Assembly: GCF_003051085.1 (NCBI RefSeq)
Contig: NZ_QAOM01000023.1
Coordinates: 1 to 41,048 of the forward strand
Origin: Trichococcus patagoniensis
GTDB taxonomy: Bacteria > Bacillota > Bacilli > Lactobacillales > Aerococcaceae
Direction of reading: 5' to 3'
Length of the DNA: 41,048 nt
The position numbers and the translations under genes were made by a program. Below the pieces are notes generated by a model that saw only the letters and a program-made list of their open reading frames with translations, searched no databases and was not told the origin of the DNA. Shown here piece by piece: positions 8,646-17,414 of the stretch (positions are counted from its first letter, which is position 1; each line of letters starts with the position of its first letter).

Positions 8646-9395
8646 TTGAGTGGATTAACTTATCGCAGAAACCATCGCATCAAAGGCTATGAATGTGACA
8701 TCACAGGTGAAATCACGTTGCCATCGCTCGTCAATCTGATGATGGATTTGTCGGGACAGCAGAGCGATTCATTGGGCAACACGAATGATCAGATGTCCGA
8801 AAGAGGACTCAGTTGGATCATCGTGCAGTCCGACATGCAGATCGAACGCATGCCGCATAGGGGAGAAGCAATCATCCTGGAAACGGAAGCGATGAGTTAT
8901 AACCGCTTCTTCACCTATCGCCGCTTCCGGGCTTATGATGAAAGCGAACAACTGTGTGTGGAAGTGATGACGAACTTCGTCATGATGGACATCGAGACCC
9001 GTAAAATGGTCCAGATCCAAAAAGACCTGCTGACCGTCTATCAGGCCGATGAAATCCGGACGATGGTGCGCATGCAGAAGCCGATCCAACTGGAGCCGGA
9101 AAACCGCAAAGAACAGGATTTTCGTGTCAGATACTTGGATATCGACTACAATCGCCATGTCAACAACGCGAAATATTTCGATTGGATCATCAACACGATC
9201 GACCCGAAGTTCATCATGGATCACCAGATGTCCGGAGTCACCATCAAGTATGAAAAAGAAGTCGAGTACGGCAACAGCATCACCAGCGTCATGTCGACGA
9301 AAGAAGCGGAGAACGGCGAAATCATCACTGCCCATCGCATCATGAACGGCGAAGACTTGGCCTGCGAAGCCCATATGATCTGGAAAAAAGTATGA
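8646..9395 (+). CDS. Acyl-ACP thioesterase
   Basis: The 249-residue protein is a double-hotdog Acyl-ACP thioesterase (the family of plant FatA/FatB). The second hotdog has the catalytic block DIDYNRHVNNAKYFDWI with N169 and H171. It hydrolyses acyl-ACP to free fatty acid. The start codon is TTG with GGAGG about 9 nt upstream; no ATG further in gives a complete first domain. A TATAAT at 8617-8622 is a plausible -10 element, so it probably has its own promoter, although fetB lies only 80 bases upstream. Confidence 0.9.
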   Translation: MSGLTYRRNHRIKGYECDITGEITLPSLVNLMMDLSGQQSDSLGNTNDQMSERGLSWIIVQSDMQIERMPHRGEAIILETEAMSYNRFFTYRRFRAYDESEQLCVEVMTNFVMMDIETRKMVQIQKDLLTVYQADEIRTMVRMQKPIQLEPENRKEQDFRVRYLDIDYNRHVNNAKYFDWIINTIDPKFIMDHQMSGVTIKYEKEVEYGNSITSVMSTKEAENGEIITAHRIMNGEDLACEAHMIWKKV

Positions 9396-9400
9396 GAACG

Positions 9401-9441
9401 AAGCAGCAGCGACCCAATGCGGTGGCTGTTGCTTCTTTTTT
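9401..9441 (+). terminator. Terminator of the thioesterase gene
   Basis: AAGCAGCAGCGACC pairs with GGTGGCTGTTGCTT with a few wobbles, followed by CTTTTTT. Confidence 0.8.
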
Positions 9442-9476
9442 GATCCGCAAGATGCGTTAGGGCTACAAAAATCTGG

Positions 9477-9736
9477 GTGTCGGGATTTCGCCGACGAAAA
9501 CGGATCAAAAACCCGACAGAACGCCCCGGTGTCGGGATTTCGCCGACGAATGCGGGAAAAAAACCCGACAGAACGCCCCCGTGTCGGGATTTCGCCGACG
9601 AAAATGGGTCAAAAACCCGACAGAATGCCCCCGTGTCGGGATTTCGCCGACGAATGCGGGTCAAAAACCCGACAGAACGCCTCAGTGTCGGGATTTCGCC
9701 GACGAAAATGGATCAAAAACCCGACAGAACGCTGCA
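9477..9736. repeat. Five-copy 52-bp tandem repeat
   Basis: Units begin at 9477, 9529, 9581, 9633 and 9685, all with GTGTCGGGATTTCGCCGACG, and each ends with a CCCGACAGA-type block. TGTCGGG pairs with CCCGACA in every unit, giving a 7-bp stem around a 27-nt loop. Inside the loop the units alternate: 1, 3 and 5 read GAAAA, 2 and 4 read GAATGCGGG, so the array grew partly by duplication of a two-unit block. It lies between two convergent genes, after one terminator and before another. Reading frames through it exist only because the unit has no stops. Confidence 0.9.
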
Positions 9737-9742
9737 ACCTCA

Positions 9743-9789
9743 AAAAAGCCTGAAACGACCAGATAAAACTGGTCGCTTCAGGCTTTTCA
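9743..9789 (-). terminator. Terminator of the ABC-F gene
   Basis: An 18-bp stem (AAAGCCTGAA and CGACCAG with their complements) around ATAAAA; on the minus strand it is followed by TTTTTT. Confidence 0.85.
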
Positions 9790-9800
9790 GGTAATCGTCT

Positions 9801-11435
9801 TTATGCTTGTTCTTTATAAAGTGCGTTGATTCTTGCTTGGACATCTTTATCCGCCAAGAAGTCTTCATAGGTTGTTTCCATTCTGTCCACAACGCCGTTT
9901 GGAGTCACTTCGATGATGCGGTTCGCAGTCGTGTTGATGAACTCGTAATCGTGTGAAGTGAACAACAAAGCGCCTTTGAAGGCGATCATGCCGTCATTCA
10001 AGGCAGTGATGGATTCCAGATCCAAGTGGTTCGTCGGATCATCCAATACCAAGACGTTTGCTTTGGTAAGCATCATTTTCGATAGGATGATACGTACTTT
10101 TTCTCCCCCGGATAGGACAGAAACTTTCTTCATGACATCTTCACCTGAGAACAGCATGCGGCCCAAGAAGCTGCGCAAGAAGGTATTGTCGTCCTCTTCT
10201 TTGCCTGCGAATTGGCGTAACCATTCCAAGATAGTGATGTCGGCAACCGGGAATTCGTTCGTGTGGTCCTTCGGCAAGTAGCTTTGTGACGTTGTGACGC
10301 CCCATTTGAAGGTACCGCCGTCAGCTTCCATTTCACCCATCAAAATTTTGAAGAGGGTGGTAGTAGCGATATCTTTGCGGCTTGCGAAAGCGACTTTATC
10401 GCTTTTGTTCAACGCAAAGCTGATGTTGTCCAAAATTTTGACGCCATCGATTGTCTTGGAAAGGTTCGAAACAATCAATAAGTCATTACCGATTTCGCGT
10501 TCCGGGGTGAAGCCGACGAATGGGTATTTACGGGATGACGGTTGAATATCATCCAAGGTGATTTTATCCAAGGTCTTTTTACGTGAAGTAGCTTGTTTGG
10601 ATTTCGATGCATTTGCACTGAATCGCGCAATGAAGTCCTGCAATTCCTTGATCTGCTCTTCTTTTTTCGAATTGGAATCGGCTGCCAGTTTAGAAGCCAA
10701 TTGACTGGATTGCATCCAGAAGTCGTAGTTTCCGACATAAAGTTTGATCTTTCCAAAGTCGACGTCGCACATGTGCGTACAAACCGTATTCAGGAAGTGA
10801 CGGTCATGGGAAACAACGATGACGGTGTTCGGGAAATTGATCAGGAATTCGGATAGCCATTCGATTGATTCTTTGTCCAAACCGTTTGTCGGCTCGTCCA
10901 ACAGCAATACGTCCGGTTTGCCGAATAATGCTTGCGCCAGTAAAACTTTTACTTTTTGCGGCTCCAATAGGTCGCTCATTTGCTTGAAGTGCAAGTCTTC
11001 ACCGATTCCTAAACCTTGCAAGAGACTTGCAGCATCGGATTCGGCTTCCCATCCATCCAATTCGGCAAATTCGCCTTCAAGTTCGCCGGCTCTGATGCCG
11101 TCTTCCTCAGTGAAATCGGTTTTTGCATAGATGGAATTTTTTTCATCCATGATGGCATAAAGACGTTTGTGACCCATGATGACAGTGTCCAGTACTTGAT
11201 GGTCTTCGAAACCATAGTGATTTTGGTTCAGTACAGCTAAACGTTCATTTGGATCCATAATGATATCTCCGGTGGTGGGCTGGATGACGCCTGATAAAAT
11301 CTTCAAAAAAGTAGATTTTCCAGCTCCGTTAGCACCGATGACGCCATAGCAGTTACCAGGGGTGAACTTTAGATTGACATTGTCAAACAGCTTGCGATCG
11401 GAAAATTGTAGGCTGACATTTGATACGGTAATCAT
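9801..11435 (-). CDS. ABC-F family ATPase, YbiT/YkpA-like
   Basis: The 544-residue soluble protein has two ABC domains joined by a charged linker (about 240-300) and no membrane segments, as in ribosome-associated ABC-F proteins. Domain 1 has Walker A GANGAGKST (34-42), a degenerate signature (MSDLLEPQKVK) and Walker B VLLLDEPTNGLD. Domain 2 has a full signature LSGGEKVRIIL and LVLDDPTNHLD, but its P-loop is degenerate: RKDIATTTLFK, with Thr358 where the invariant Lys is expected. Overall similarity is closest to E. coli YbiT and B. subtilis YkpA as I remember them, not to antibiotic-resistance ABC-F proteins. Monocistronic; GAGGA lies about 11 nt before the ATG. A TGC-TAGAAT extended -10 lies at about 11473-11478 on the minus strand. 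Confidence 0.9.
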   Translation of the reverse strand: MITVSNVSLQFSDRKLFDNVNLKFTPGNCYGVIGANGAGKSTFLKILSGVIQPTTGDIIMDPNERLAVLNQNHYGFEDHQVLDTVIMGHKRLYAIMDEKNSIYAKTDFTEEDGIRAGELEGEFAELDGWEAESDAASLLQGLGIGEDLHFKQMSDLLEPQKVKVLLAQALFGKPDVLLLDEPTNGLDKESIEWLSEFLINFPNTVIVVSHDRHFLNTVCTHMCDVDFGKIKLYVGNYDFWMQSSQLASKLAADSNSKKEEQIKELQDFIARFSANASKSKQATSRKKTLDKITLDDIQPSSRKYPFVGFTPEREIGNDLLIVSNLSKTIDGVKILDNISFALNKSDKVAFASRKDIATTTLFKILMGEMEADGGTFKWGVTTSQSYLPKDHTNEFPVADITILEWLRQFAGKEEDDNTFLRSFLGRMLFSGEDVMKKVSVLSGGEKVRIILSKMMLTKANVLVLDDPTNHLDLESITALNDGMIAFKGALLFTSHDYEFINTTANRIIEVTPNGVVDRMETTYEDFLADKDVQARINALYKEQA

Positions 11436-11733
11436 TTTTTTACATTCCTCAATTCTTGTTTATAGTCAATTAATTCTAGCATATTCCTGAAAAAATAAAA
11501 GGATTTTACATACTGTTTACAAAAATCGAGTGAGATTGTATCTTTTGTGGCAATCGTTTGTGCTGTTTTGTTGCAATATTGCTGTTATTTTGCGGATGGC
11601 AACCAATGCTTGGGGGATAGATGAGAAAATGAGAAATTGGTAAGTTTTTTTGGTTAACGCTCCCAATTCTAGTCTCAGGTGAAATGCCGTGATAGAATGA
11701 ACAAAATTGAAACAGAAAGTTGGCTGAGACTTA

Positions 11734-13080
11734 ATGGATAAGAAATTATCGAATAAAGAATACATATACATAGGCTCCATGCTCTTCGGTTTATTTTTCG
11801 GCGCCGGCAATTTGATTTTCCCGGTCCATATGGGGCAATTGGCTGGACAAAACTTGATTCCGGCGATACTAGGATTTATCGTGACGGCAGTGGGTCTGCC
11901 GTTTCTGGGTATCGTGGCGATGGGGTTGTCCGGTAAAGAAAGCCTGTTGGAAATGGCGAGCAAGATCCATCCGAAGTACGGCGTTTTCTTCACAGCGGCA
12001 CTCTATCTGACGATCGGGCCTTTCTTTGCGACGCCGCGTACCGCGACCGTCTCGTTCGAGGCAGCTTTTGCGCCATATCTGGATCCATCAATGACAAAAA
12101 TGGCGCTGTTCCTGTTCTCGTTGCTTTTCTTCGCGGCTGTGCTGTGGTTCTCGCTGAAGCCATCGGAAATTTTGAAATGGGTAGGCAAGGTTCTGAACCC
12201 GATCTTCCTGGTTTTTCTTTCGATTCTGATCCTCTTCGGCTTTTTCGCGCCGATGGGTACAGCGAGTGAGATACCGGTGGATGCGAGCTATCAGACAGGC
12301 GCATTCTTCAAAGGCTTTTTGGAAGGGTACAACACGATGGATGCTCTGGCTTCCTTGGCTTTCGGCATCATCGTCGTAACGACGATCCAAGGCCTGGGCG
12401 TCACAAAAACGACTACCATCGCGAGGGATACGATAAAAGCCGGAACGATCAGCATGCTGTTGATGGCTGTCATTTACGGTTCGCTAGTTTACTTGGGTGC
12501 AACGAGCCGTGGTGTTTTGGAAATAAGCGACAATGGCGGTATCGCCTTAGCGCAAATCTCAAACGAGTACTTCGGCATCTTCGGTGCTGTTCTGTTTGCG
12601 GCCATCATTACCGTGGCCTGTCTGAAAACGGCCATCGGGCTGATCACGGCGATCAGCGAAACATTTGTGCTTATGTTTCCTAACTCATTGGACTACAAAA
12701 AATACGTCTACCTTTTTACAGCCATCTCATTCGGCTTGGCGAATCTGGGCTTGAGTCAGATCATCGCTTTCTCGATTCCGGTGTTGATGTTCCTTTATCC
12801 ATTGGCGATCACTTTGATTTTGCTGTCGATCATGAGCAGCCTTTTCAATGACCGGACGATTGTCTATCAGATGACGACCCTGTTCACCTTGCCTTTCGCG
12901 ACCATTGATTTCCTGAAAGCTTTGCCGCAAGGAATCAAGGATGCTGTCGGCATGAACGGTGTCATCGCCTGGACCGATTCAGCGATTCCTTTATCAGATA
13001 TCGGAATGGGGTGGCTGATCCCATCCGTGATCGGTTTTGCGATCGGCTTGGCGGTTTCGAAAAACAATAAAACAGCATAA
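11734..13080 (+). CDS. brnQ: Branched-chain amino acid transport protein BrnQ
   Basis: The 448-residue protein has about twelve hydrophobic segments and the LIVCS-family N-terminus (YIYIGSMLFGLFFGAGNLIFP), then the conserved stretch ATPRTATVSFE and TIQGLGV. It is a cation-coupled importer of leucine, isoleucine and valine in the cytoplasmic membrane. The ribosome binding site is weak (GGCTGAGA); a TAGAAT at 11693-11698 may be the -10 element. The 298-base gap with the divergent ABC-F gene holds both promoters; I saw no clear T-box or CodY site in it. Confidence 0.93.
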   Translation: MDKKLSNKEYIYIGSMLFGLFFGAGNLIFPVHMGQLAGQNLIPAILGFIVTAVGLPFLGIVAMGLSGKESLLEMASKIHPKYGVFFTAALYLTIGPFFATPRTATVSFEAAFAPYLDPSMTKMALFLFSLLFFAAVLWFSLKPSEILKWVGKVLNPIFLVFLSILILFGFFAPMGTASEIPVDASYQTGAFFKGFLEGYNTMDALASLAFGIIVVTTIQGLGVTKTTTIARDTIKAGTISMLLMAVIYGSLVYLGATSRGVLEISDNGGIALAQISNEYFGIFGAVLFAAIITVACLKTAIGLITAISETFVLMFPNSLDYKKYVYLFTAISFGLANLGLSQIIAFSIPVLMFLYPLAITLILLSIMSSLFNDRTIVYQMTTLFTLPFATIDFLKALPQGIKDAVGMNGVIAWTDSAIPLSDIGMGWLIPSVIGFAIGLAVSKNNKTA

Positions 13081-13090
13081 AAATTGAAGG

Positions 13091-13126
13091 AACGGGGCTG
13101 TCTCAATCGGAGATAGCCCCGTTTTT
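13091..13126 (+). terminator. Terminator of brnQ
   Basis: AACGGGGCTGTCTC pairs with GAGATAGCCCCGTT across a short loop, followed by TTTT. Confidence 0.85.
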
Positions 13127-13151
13127 CCGTAGTGCTGGCTGACCTATTGAT

Positions 13152-13315
13152 GGCCGGAGGATGGCGGCGAATTCGAGTCCCAGCTCCGGCCAGCGGTACG
13201 TTCACCGGAGCACGCCGTTAACCATCGGCGTGAACTCCGGCGAAGCCGATCTCATCGGAGAACGCAAACTAAATGTCGGCATCTCCTCCGGTGAAACCTG
13301 CGTTCACCGGAGGAG
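13152..13315. repeat. Palindromic repeat cluster B (CTCCGG family)
   Basis: Hairpins seen: GGCCGGAG with CTCCGGCC (13152-13192), TTCACCGGAG with CTCCGGCGAA, and the strong CTCCTCCGGTGAA with TTCACCGGAGGAG (13283-13315). It lies between the convergent terminators of brnQ and ppk. The sequence family is that of clusters A and C. I see no gene in this gap. Confidence 0.75.
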
Positions 13316-13340
13316 AGCCATTTAGAGCCCTAAGTTTTTC

Positions 13341-13374
13341 CAATAAAATAAGACTGTCTCAGCGAGACAGTCTT
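13341..13374 (-). terminator. Terminator of the ppx-ppk operon
   Basis: AAGACTGTCTC (13350-13360) and GAGACAGTCTT (13364-13374) form a perfect 11-bp stem with a 3-nt loop; on the minus strand it is followed by ATTTTATT. Confidence 0.85.
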
Positions 13375-13382
13375 ACTCTCCG

Positions 13383-15524
13383 TTATTTCTTGAATCTTCG
13401 TTGGATTTTTTTTAACCAGGAATCTTTTTCAGAGAGTATTGGGATTTCTTTTTCCTTATTCGCCAGTTCCATGAAATATTTTTGCGCATCCACGGCTGGC
13501 TTATCGTTACGGACGTGTCGATAGGTCCCGTCAGGGTGCAGTTCGCGCGCTTTCGTGTTGTCGGCAAGGTAGACATCCATCAAAGACAGGATTTCCTTCT
13601 TGATGGCTTTGTCCAGGATCGGAAACTCTATTTCGACGCGTTTGATCATGTTGCGTGTCATCATGTCAGCGGAAGACAGGAAAAGATTTTCATCGCCATT
13701 ATGATGGAAATAGTAGATCCGGCTATGCTCCAGGAAGCGTCCGACGATGCTGCGGACATGGATGTTCTCGCTGACGCCCGGCACTTGGGGTTTCAGGCAG
13801 CAGATGCCGCGGATGATCAGATCGACCCGAACGCCGGCTTGGCTGGCTTCGTACAGTTTCATGATGACGCGTTTGTCGGTCAAGGAATTCATTTTCGCGA
13901 TGATATGCCCATTCCCGAATTGTTCATGCGAGGCGATTTCGTCGTCGATGTACTCGATGAAGGAATCACGGATTTCGAATGGGGAGACGTGCAGGTGAGT
14001 GTACTCCGGTTGATCGGAATAGCCGCTCAAGTAGTTGAAGAAGTTTGTGGCATCCTCGCCGATTTCCTTATTGGCGGTGAAGATGGCCATATCGGTATAA
14101 AGTCTGGCTGTCTTGTCGTTATAATTGCCGGTAGCCAGATGGACATAGCGCACGATCCGGTCATGATGTTTCTTTACGACCATCGTGATCTTGCTGTGGG
14201 TCTTCAGGTGGGTCATCCCGTAAAGGACATGTGCACCGGCTTCTTCCAATTCTTTGGCCCATTGCACATTGTTCTCTTCGTCGAAACGGGCTTTCAGCTC
14301 GACAAGCACGGTGACCTGTTTGCCGGATTCGGCTGCCGTCTTCAACCCTTCGATGATCGGCGAATCTTTGCTGACGCGGTAAAGGGTCTGCTTGATGGCG
14401 ATCGTATCTTCATCTTCAGCGGCGCTCTTGATGAAATCGACGACCGGATCGAATGAATCATAAGGATGGTGCAAGAAGACGTCCTGCTTTTCGACCACAT
14501 CAAAGATGTCTTTTCCTGAAAGATCACTCGGTGTGACAGGAGCGAAGCTAGGGTAAACGTCATCCGGAGAAGCGATCGCCAGATGACGGGTCAATTTGCT
14601 GAGGAAAGTAAGATCCAATGGGCCGTTGATCAGGTAGACATCGCGATCGTCAAGATCCAATTCTGTCTGCAGAAAGCGCACATCCCCCTGTAGTGAATCG
14701 ATTGTATCGCGTGTGTCGACTTCAAGGCGGACTGCAATTCCGTTTTTGCGCTTCTTCAGGTAATCCTGGATGACCAACAGCAGATCATCCGCACCATCCT
14801 CATGCAATTCCAAATCCGCATTGCGGGTGATTCGGCAACTGAAACTGTTCGTGACGTTGAAGCCTTTGAATAAGGTATGGATGAAATGGCGCACGACGTC
14901 TTCCAGCAGGATGATGCCGATGTCGTTTTTGTCTTCATCCAACAAGATGAACCGTTGCAGCGGAGCGGGAACAGGGACTATCGCAACCCGGGTCGTGTCC
15001 TCCTTTTCCAAGTTGACGAAAATGTGGATCAGTTTGTTGTTCAAGTTAGGGAAGGGGCGGTAGGCATCGATCCCGAGCGGAGTCAAAGCAGGGAAAATTT
15101 GCTCATGGAAGGTTTCTTCTATCAGCGCGAATTCACTTTTGGAAAGATCGCTGATTTTTTTGATGCGGACATGCTTTTCAGCTAATTTATTCAAAAGTTC
15201 ATAATAGTATTCATATTGTAAGGAGATGTTTCCGTTATTCTTCTCGGAGATGGCAGACAACTGTTCAAGGGGTCTCATATCGGTTTTGCGGTCAGTCATA
15301 TGGTAGCCAAGTTTGAACTGATCCTGTAATCCGGCAACCCGAACCATGTAGAATTCATCAAGATTGGAACTTGCTATGGATAAAAAGTTCAGCTGTTCAA
15401 GCAAAGGGTTCTGAGGATCTTTCGCTTCCTCAATGACACGTTTGTTGAAGTCCAGCCAACTCAACTCTCGATTGAAATAATAATCTGCATGAGCAAGATT
15501 GGGTTTACTATCTGATTCCATCAT
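13383..15524 (-). CDS. ppk1: Polyphosphate kinase PPK1
   Basis: The protein (713 residues from this ATG) has the PPK1 domains: N-terminal FNRELSWLDFN block, middle domain, and two phospholipase-D-like catalytic domains. The autophosphorylated His lies in LKTHSKITMVV, followed by HLATGNYND; the second domain has HSRIYYFHHNGDENLFLSSADMMTRN. It reversibly moves the ATP gamma-phosphate to polyphosphate. Two starts are possible: ATG at 15533 has no ribosome binding site, while the ATG at 15524 has GGATG at a usual distance, so I chose 15524. It is 51 bases after ppx, in the same operon. Confidence 0.95.
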   Translation of the reverse strand: MMESDSKPNLAHADYYFNRELSWLDFNKRVIEEAKDPQNPLLEQLNFLSIASSNLDEFYMVRVAGLQDQFKLGYHMTDRKTDMRPLEQLSAISEKNNGNISLQYEYYYELLNKLAEKHVRIKKISDLSKSEFALIEETFHEQIFPALTPLGIDAYRPFPNLNNKLIHIFVNLEKEDTTRVAIVPVPAPLQRFILLDEDKNDIGIILLEDVVRHFIHTLFKGFNVTNSFSCRITRNADLELHEDGADDLLLVIQDYLKKRKNGIAVRLEVDTRDTIDSLQGDVRFLQTELDLDDRDVYLINGPLDLTFLSKLTRHLAIASPDDVYPSFAPVTPSDLSGKDIFDVVEKQDVFLHHPYDSFDPVVDFIKSAAEDEDTIAIKQTLYRVSKDSPIIEGLKTAAESGKQVTVLVELKARFDEENNVQWAKELEEAGAHVLYGMTHLKTHSKITMVVKKHHDRIVRYVHLATGNYNDKTARLYTDMAIFTANKEIGEDATNFFNYLSGYSDQPEYTHLHVSPFEIRDSFIEYIDDEIASHEQFGNGHIIAKMNSLTDKRVIMKLYEASQAGVRVDLIIRGICCLKPQVPGVSENIHVRSIVGRFLEHSRIYYFHHNGDENLFLSSADMMTRNMIKRVEIEFPILDKAIKKEILSLMDVYLADNTKARELHPDGTYRHVRNDKPAVDAQKYFMELANKEKEIPILSEKDSWLKKIQRRFKK

Positions 15525-15575
15525 ATTACACATCCGTTCGTTCGATTTGTAAGCTTTATTTATAGCATAATTTTG

Positions 15576-17114
15576 TTAAATTTCTGTAAATACAATGTTA
15601 AGTTTTCCGTTGAGCAGACGCTCGATATGTTTGCGTTGACGCTCGGCACGGTACTCTTCGGCAAGGATATCACCTTTGTAATAGAGCACCAGATCGTGCC
15701 CGTTTTTTGTCTTTTTGATTTTGATGTCCCGGATGACTTCCATATGGGAGTCGTTGATGGCATCGGCGAACTTGATGATGCCGCCCATTGATTGCAGCTG
15801 ATCGATCTGGGTCACGGTGTACCACTCCGTATAGCCCACCAGGTATTGGTTGACGAGCGACCGGTTTTTGAAGCTGGCCAGTAAAGCGATGCTTACCCGT
15901 TCCTTGTGGCTGATGCCATCCAAGTCGCTGTTGGAAATGATGTAGAAAGTATGCTGCGAACTGGCGCCGGTCTCGACGAATTGACCCAGATAATAAAGAT
16001 AGCTTCCGAAATGCAACAGTTTTTCCATATCCGGATTTTTTTCAAATATACCCAGTCGGCACAATTCCTCATACAGCATATCGACCAATTTCACTCTTTG
16101 TTGTGCGACATGTGCTAAGGTGTGGTAGCTGGCGGCCAACCTGCTGACCGTTTGAGCCGCTATGTTGAAAACGCTGAAGGCTTTATTTTCGTACTTGTTG
16201 TTAAGAAATTCCATCACAATGCCTTCGCGCAAGCCTTTATTGCTGAACAGGAATACTGGGGCCTTCACTTCATCGAAGAGCGTGTTGAATACCACATTAG
16301 CCGGTATGATCAAATCGGTGCGGTCCCGGCTCAACCCATCGAGATTCTGCAGTTGCGGAATGCTCAATGACTGGAACAAATCCACTGTCCGTTGGAGGTC
16401 ATTTCGGTACATGCGGTAACCATGCACGCCCGCTAAACGATAATTGACTTGGCGTTGGTGGACATTTGCGATGCTGCGGGCAGAACCGCCCATGGCTACG
16501 ATCGGCACTTGTTTCTTGCTCAGCCATTTGATCGATTTGAACTGTTCCTTCACAAATTCCTGCATCTTCTTTATCGCTTTCGGGTCATTGTGTTCCTTGC
16601 CGTCAAAGAACATCTGTTTCAAGGTCACAACCCCAAACGGGAAGCTGTGGTATTGCAGGAGCTCTTTATTCTCATAGTAAGTGATTTCAGTGCTGCCACC
16701 ACCGATGTCGATCGTGATGCCGCTAGGGGATTGGGTCGTATGCAGAACGGCATAATTTCCATAAAAGGCTTCTTTTTCTTCCGGCAACAACAGCATTTCG
16801 ATGCCTGTCTTCTTGCGCACTTGCGCGATGATGTCGTCGCGGTTGGTGGACTGGCGGATAGCGGCTGTCGCTATCGGCATCAGCGTGCTGACTTGGTACT
16901 GGTCAGCTACCGATTTGAAACTTTTCAGGACTTTGATGAGGACATCGATCCCTGCTTGGGACATCTTTTTCTTTTTGTCCAAATACTGAAACAGTCTTGC
17001 GGGGGTCTTGATATTCTGGACTTGGAACATCGTAAAGTGTTCATCGATTTCAAAGATGACCAACCGGATGGTGTTGGATCCAATATCGATTAAACCTATT
17101 CTCTCTAATAACAT
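15576..17114 (-). CDS. ppx: Exopolyphosphatase, Ppx/GppA family
   Basis: The 512-residue protein starts with the actin-like phosphate loop GLIDIGSNTIRLVIFEID, then ATAAIRQSTN, IDIGGGSTEI and a C-terminal HD-like helical domain (about 310-510). It releases phosphate from polyphosphate ends, or acts on pppGpp; members cannot be separated by sequence alone. I placed the start at ATG 17114, which has AAGGAGA 6 nt upstream and begins with MLLERIGLIDIG; an in-frame upstream ATG at 17156 adds 14 unconserved residues. As the first gene of ppx-ppk it pairs synthesis and breakdown of polyphosphate in one transcript. Confidence 0.93.
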   Translation of the reverse strand: MLLERIGLIDIGSNTIRLVIFEIDEHFTMFQVQNIKTPARLFQYLDKKKKMSQAGIDVLIKVLKSFKSVADQYQVSTLMPIATAAIRQSTNRDDIIAQVRKKTGIEMLLLPEEKEAFYGNYAVLHTTQSPSGITIDIGGGSTEITYYENKELLQYHSFPFGVVTLKQMFFDGKEHNDPKAIKKMQEFVKEQFKSIKWLSKKQVPIVAMGGSARSIANVHQRQVNYRLAGVHGYRMYRNDLQRTVDLFQSLSIPQLQNLDGLSRDRTDLIIPANVVFNTLFDEVKAPVFLFSNKGLREGIVMEFLNNKYENKAFSVFNIAAQTVSRLAASYHTLAHVAQQRVKLVDMLYEELCRLGIFEKNPDMEKLLHFGSYLYYLGQFVETGASSQHTFYIISNSDLDGISHKERVSIALLASFKNRSLVNQYLVGYTEWYTVTQIDQLQSMGGIIKFADAINDSHMEVIRDIKIKKTKNGHDLVLYYKGDILAEEYRAERQRKHIERLLNGKLNIVFTEI

Positions 17115-17161
17115 GAGCGTCTCCTTCTGAATCCCGGATCTTCCAAGATTCCTCACTTTCC

Positions 17162-17190
17162 ATTTTACTGGAATTCGGCAAGTTTGTCAT
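17162..17190 (-). promoter_or_regulatory. Promoter of ppx-ppk
   Basis: On the minus strand ATGACA (17190-17185), a 17-base spacer and TAAAAT (17167-17162) match the sigma-A consensus at 5 of 6 positions each, about 50 bases before the ppx start. Confidence 0.6.
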
Positions 17191-17258
17191 AAAATTATCT
17201 TTTGCTGTTGCCGATTTAGGTAAGAAAACATGGAATTTTGTTACGGTCGGGAATCTTA

Positions 17259-17275
17259 TGTTACGGACAGGTTAC
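17259..17275 (+). promoter_or_regulatory. Possible WalR box before the 3D-domain gene
   Basis: TGTTAC-N5-GGTTAC differs from the WalR (YycF) consensus TGTWAH-N5-TGTWAH at one position. It lies 94 bases before the TATAAT at 17369-17374. A third related hexamer (TTCGTT) follows at 11-bp spacing, so a PhoP-type site cannot be excluded. WalR control is known for the B. subtilis 3D-domain protein YocH, which is why I favour it. Confidence 0.35.
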
Positions 17276-17414
17276 AAAACCGTTCGTTAAAAGGCAAAAT
17301 AAGCAGCGGTTGAATCATTTGATACGAAACGGTAAAAGGATTGCAACCCTTCGTTAAGGGAATTTCGATATAATGAAGGAGCATTTTCCAACGAGAAAAG
17401 AGAGGCGTGAGATT

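Noticed and set aside
9477-9736. CRISPR array
   Set aside because: The whole 52-bp unit is repeated; there are no unique spacers, no leader and no cas genes. The same holds for the 51-bp array at 28985.
9477-9794. Overlapping plus-strand frames of 61 to 105 residues within the 52-bp array
   Set aside because: The unit has no stop codon in these frames and its length is not a multiple of three, so the frames shift from unit to unit; there is no ribosome binding site.
11517-11993. A 158-residue minus-strand frame over the brnQ start and its upstream region
   Set aside because: It is largely antisense to the well-supported brnQ N-terminus and shows no motif or ribosome binding site.
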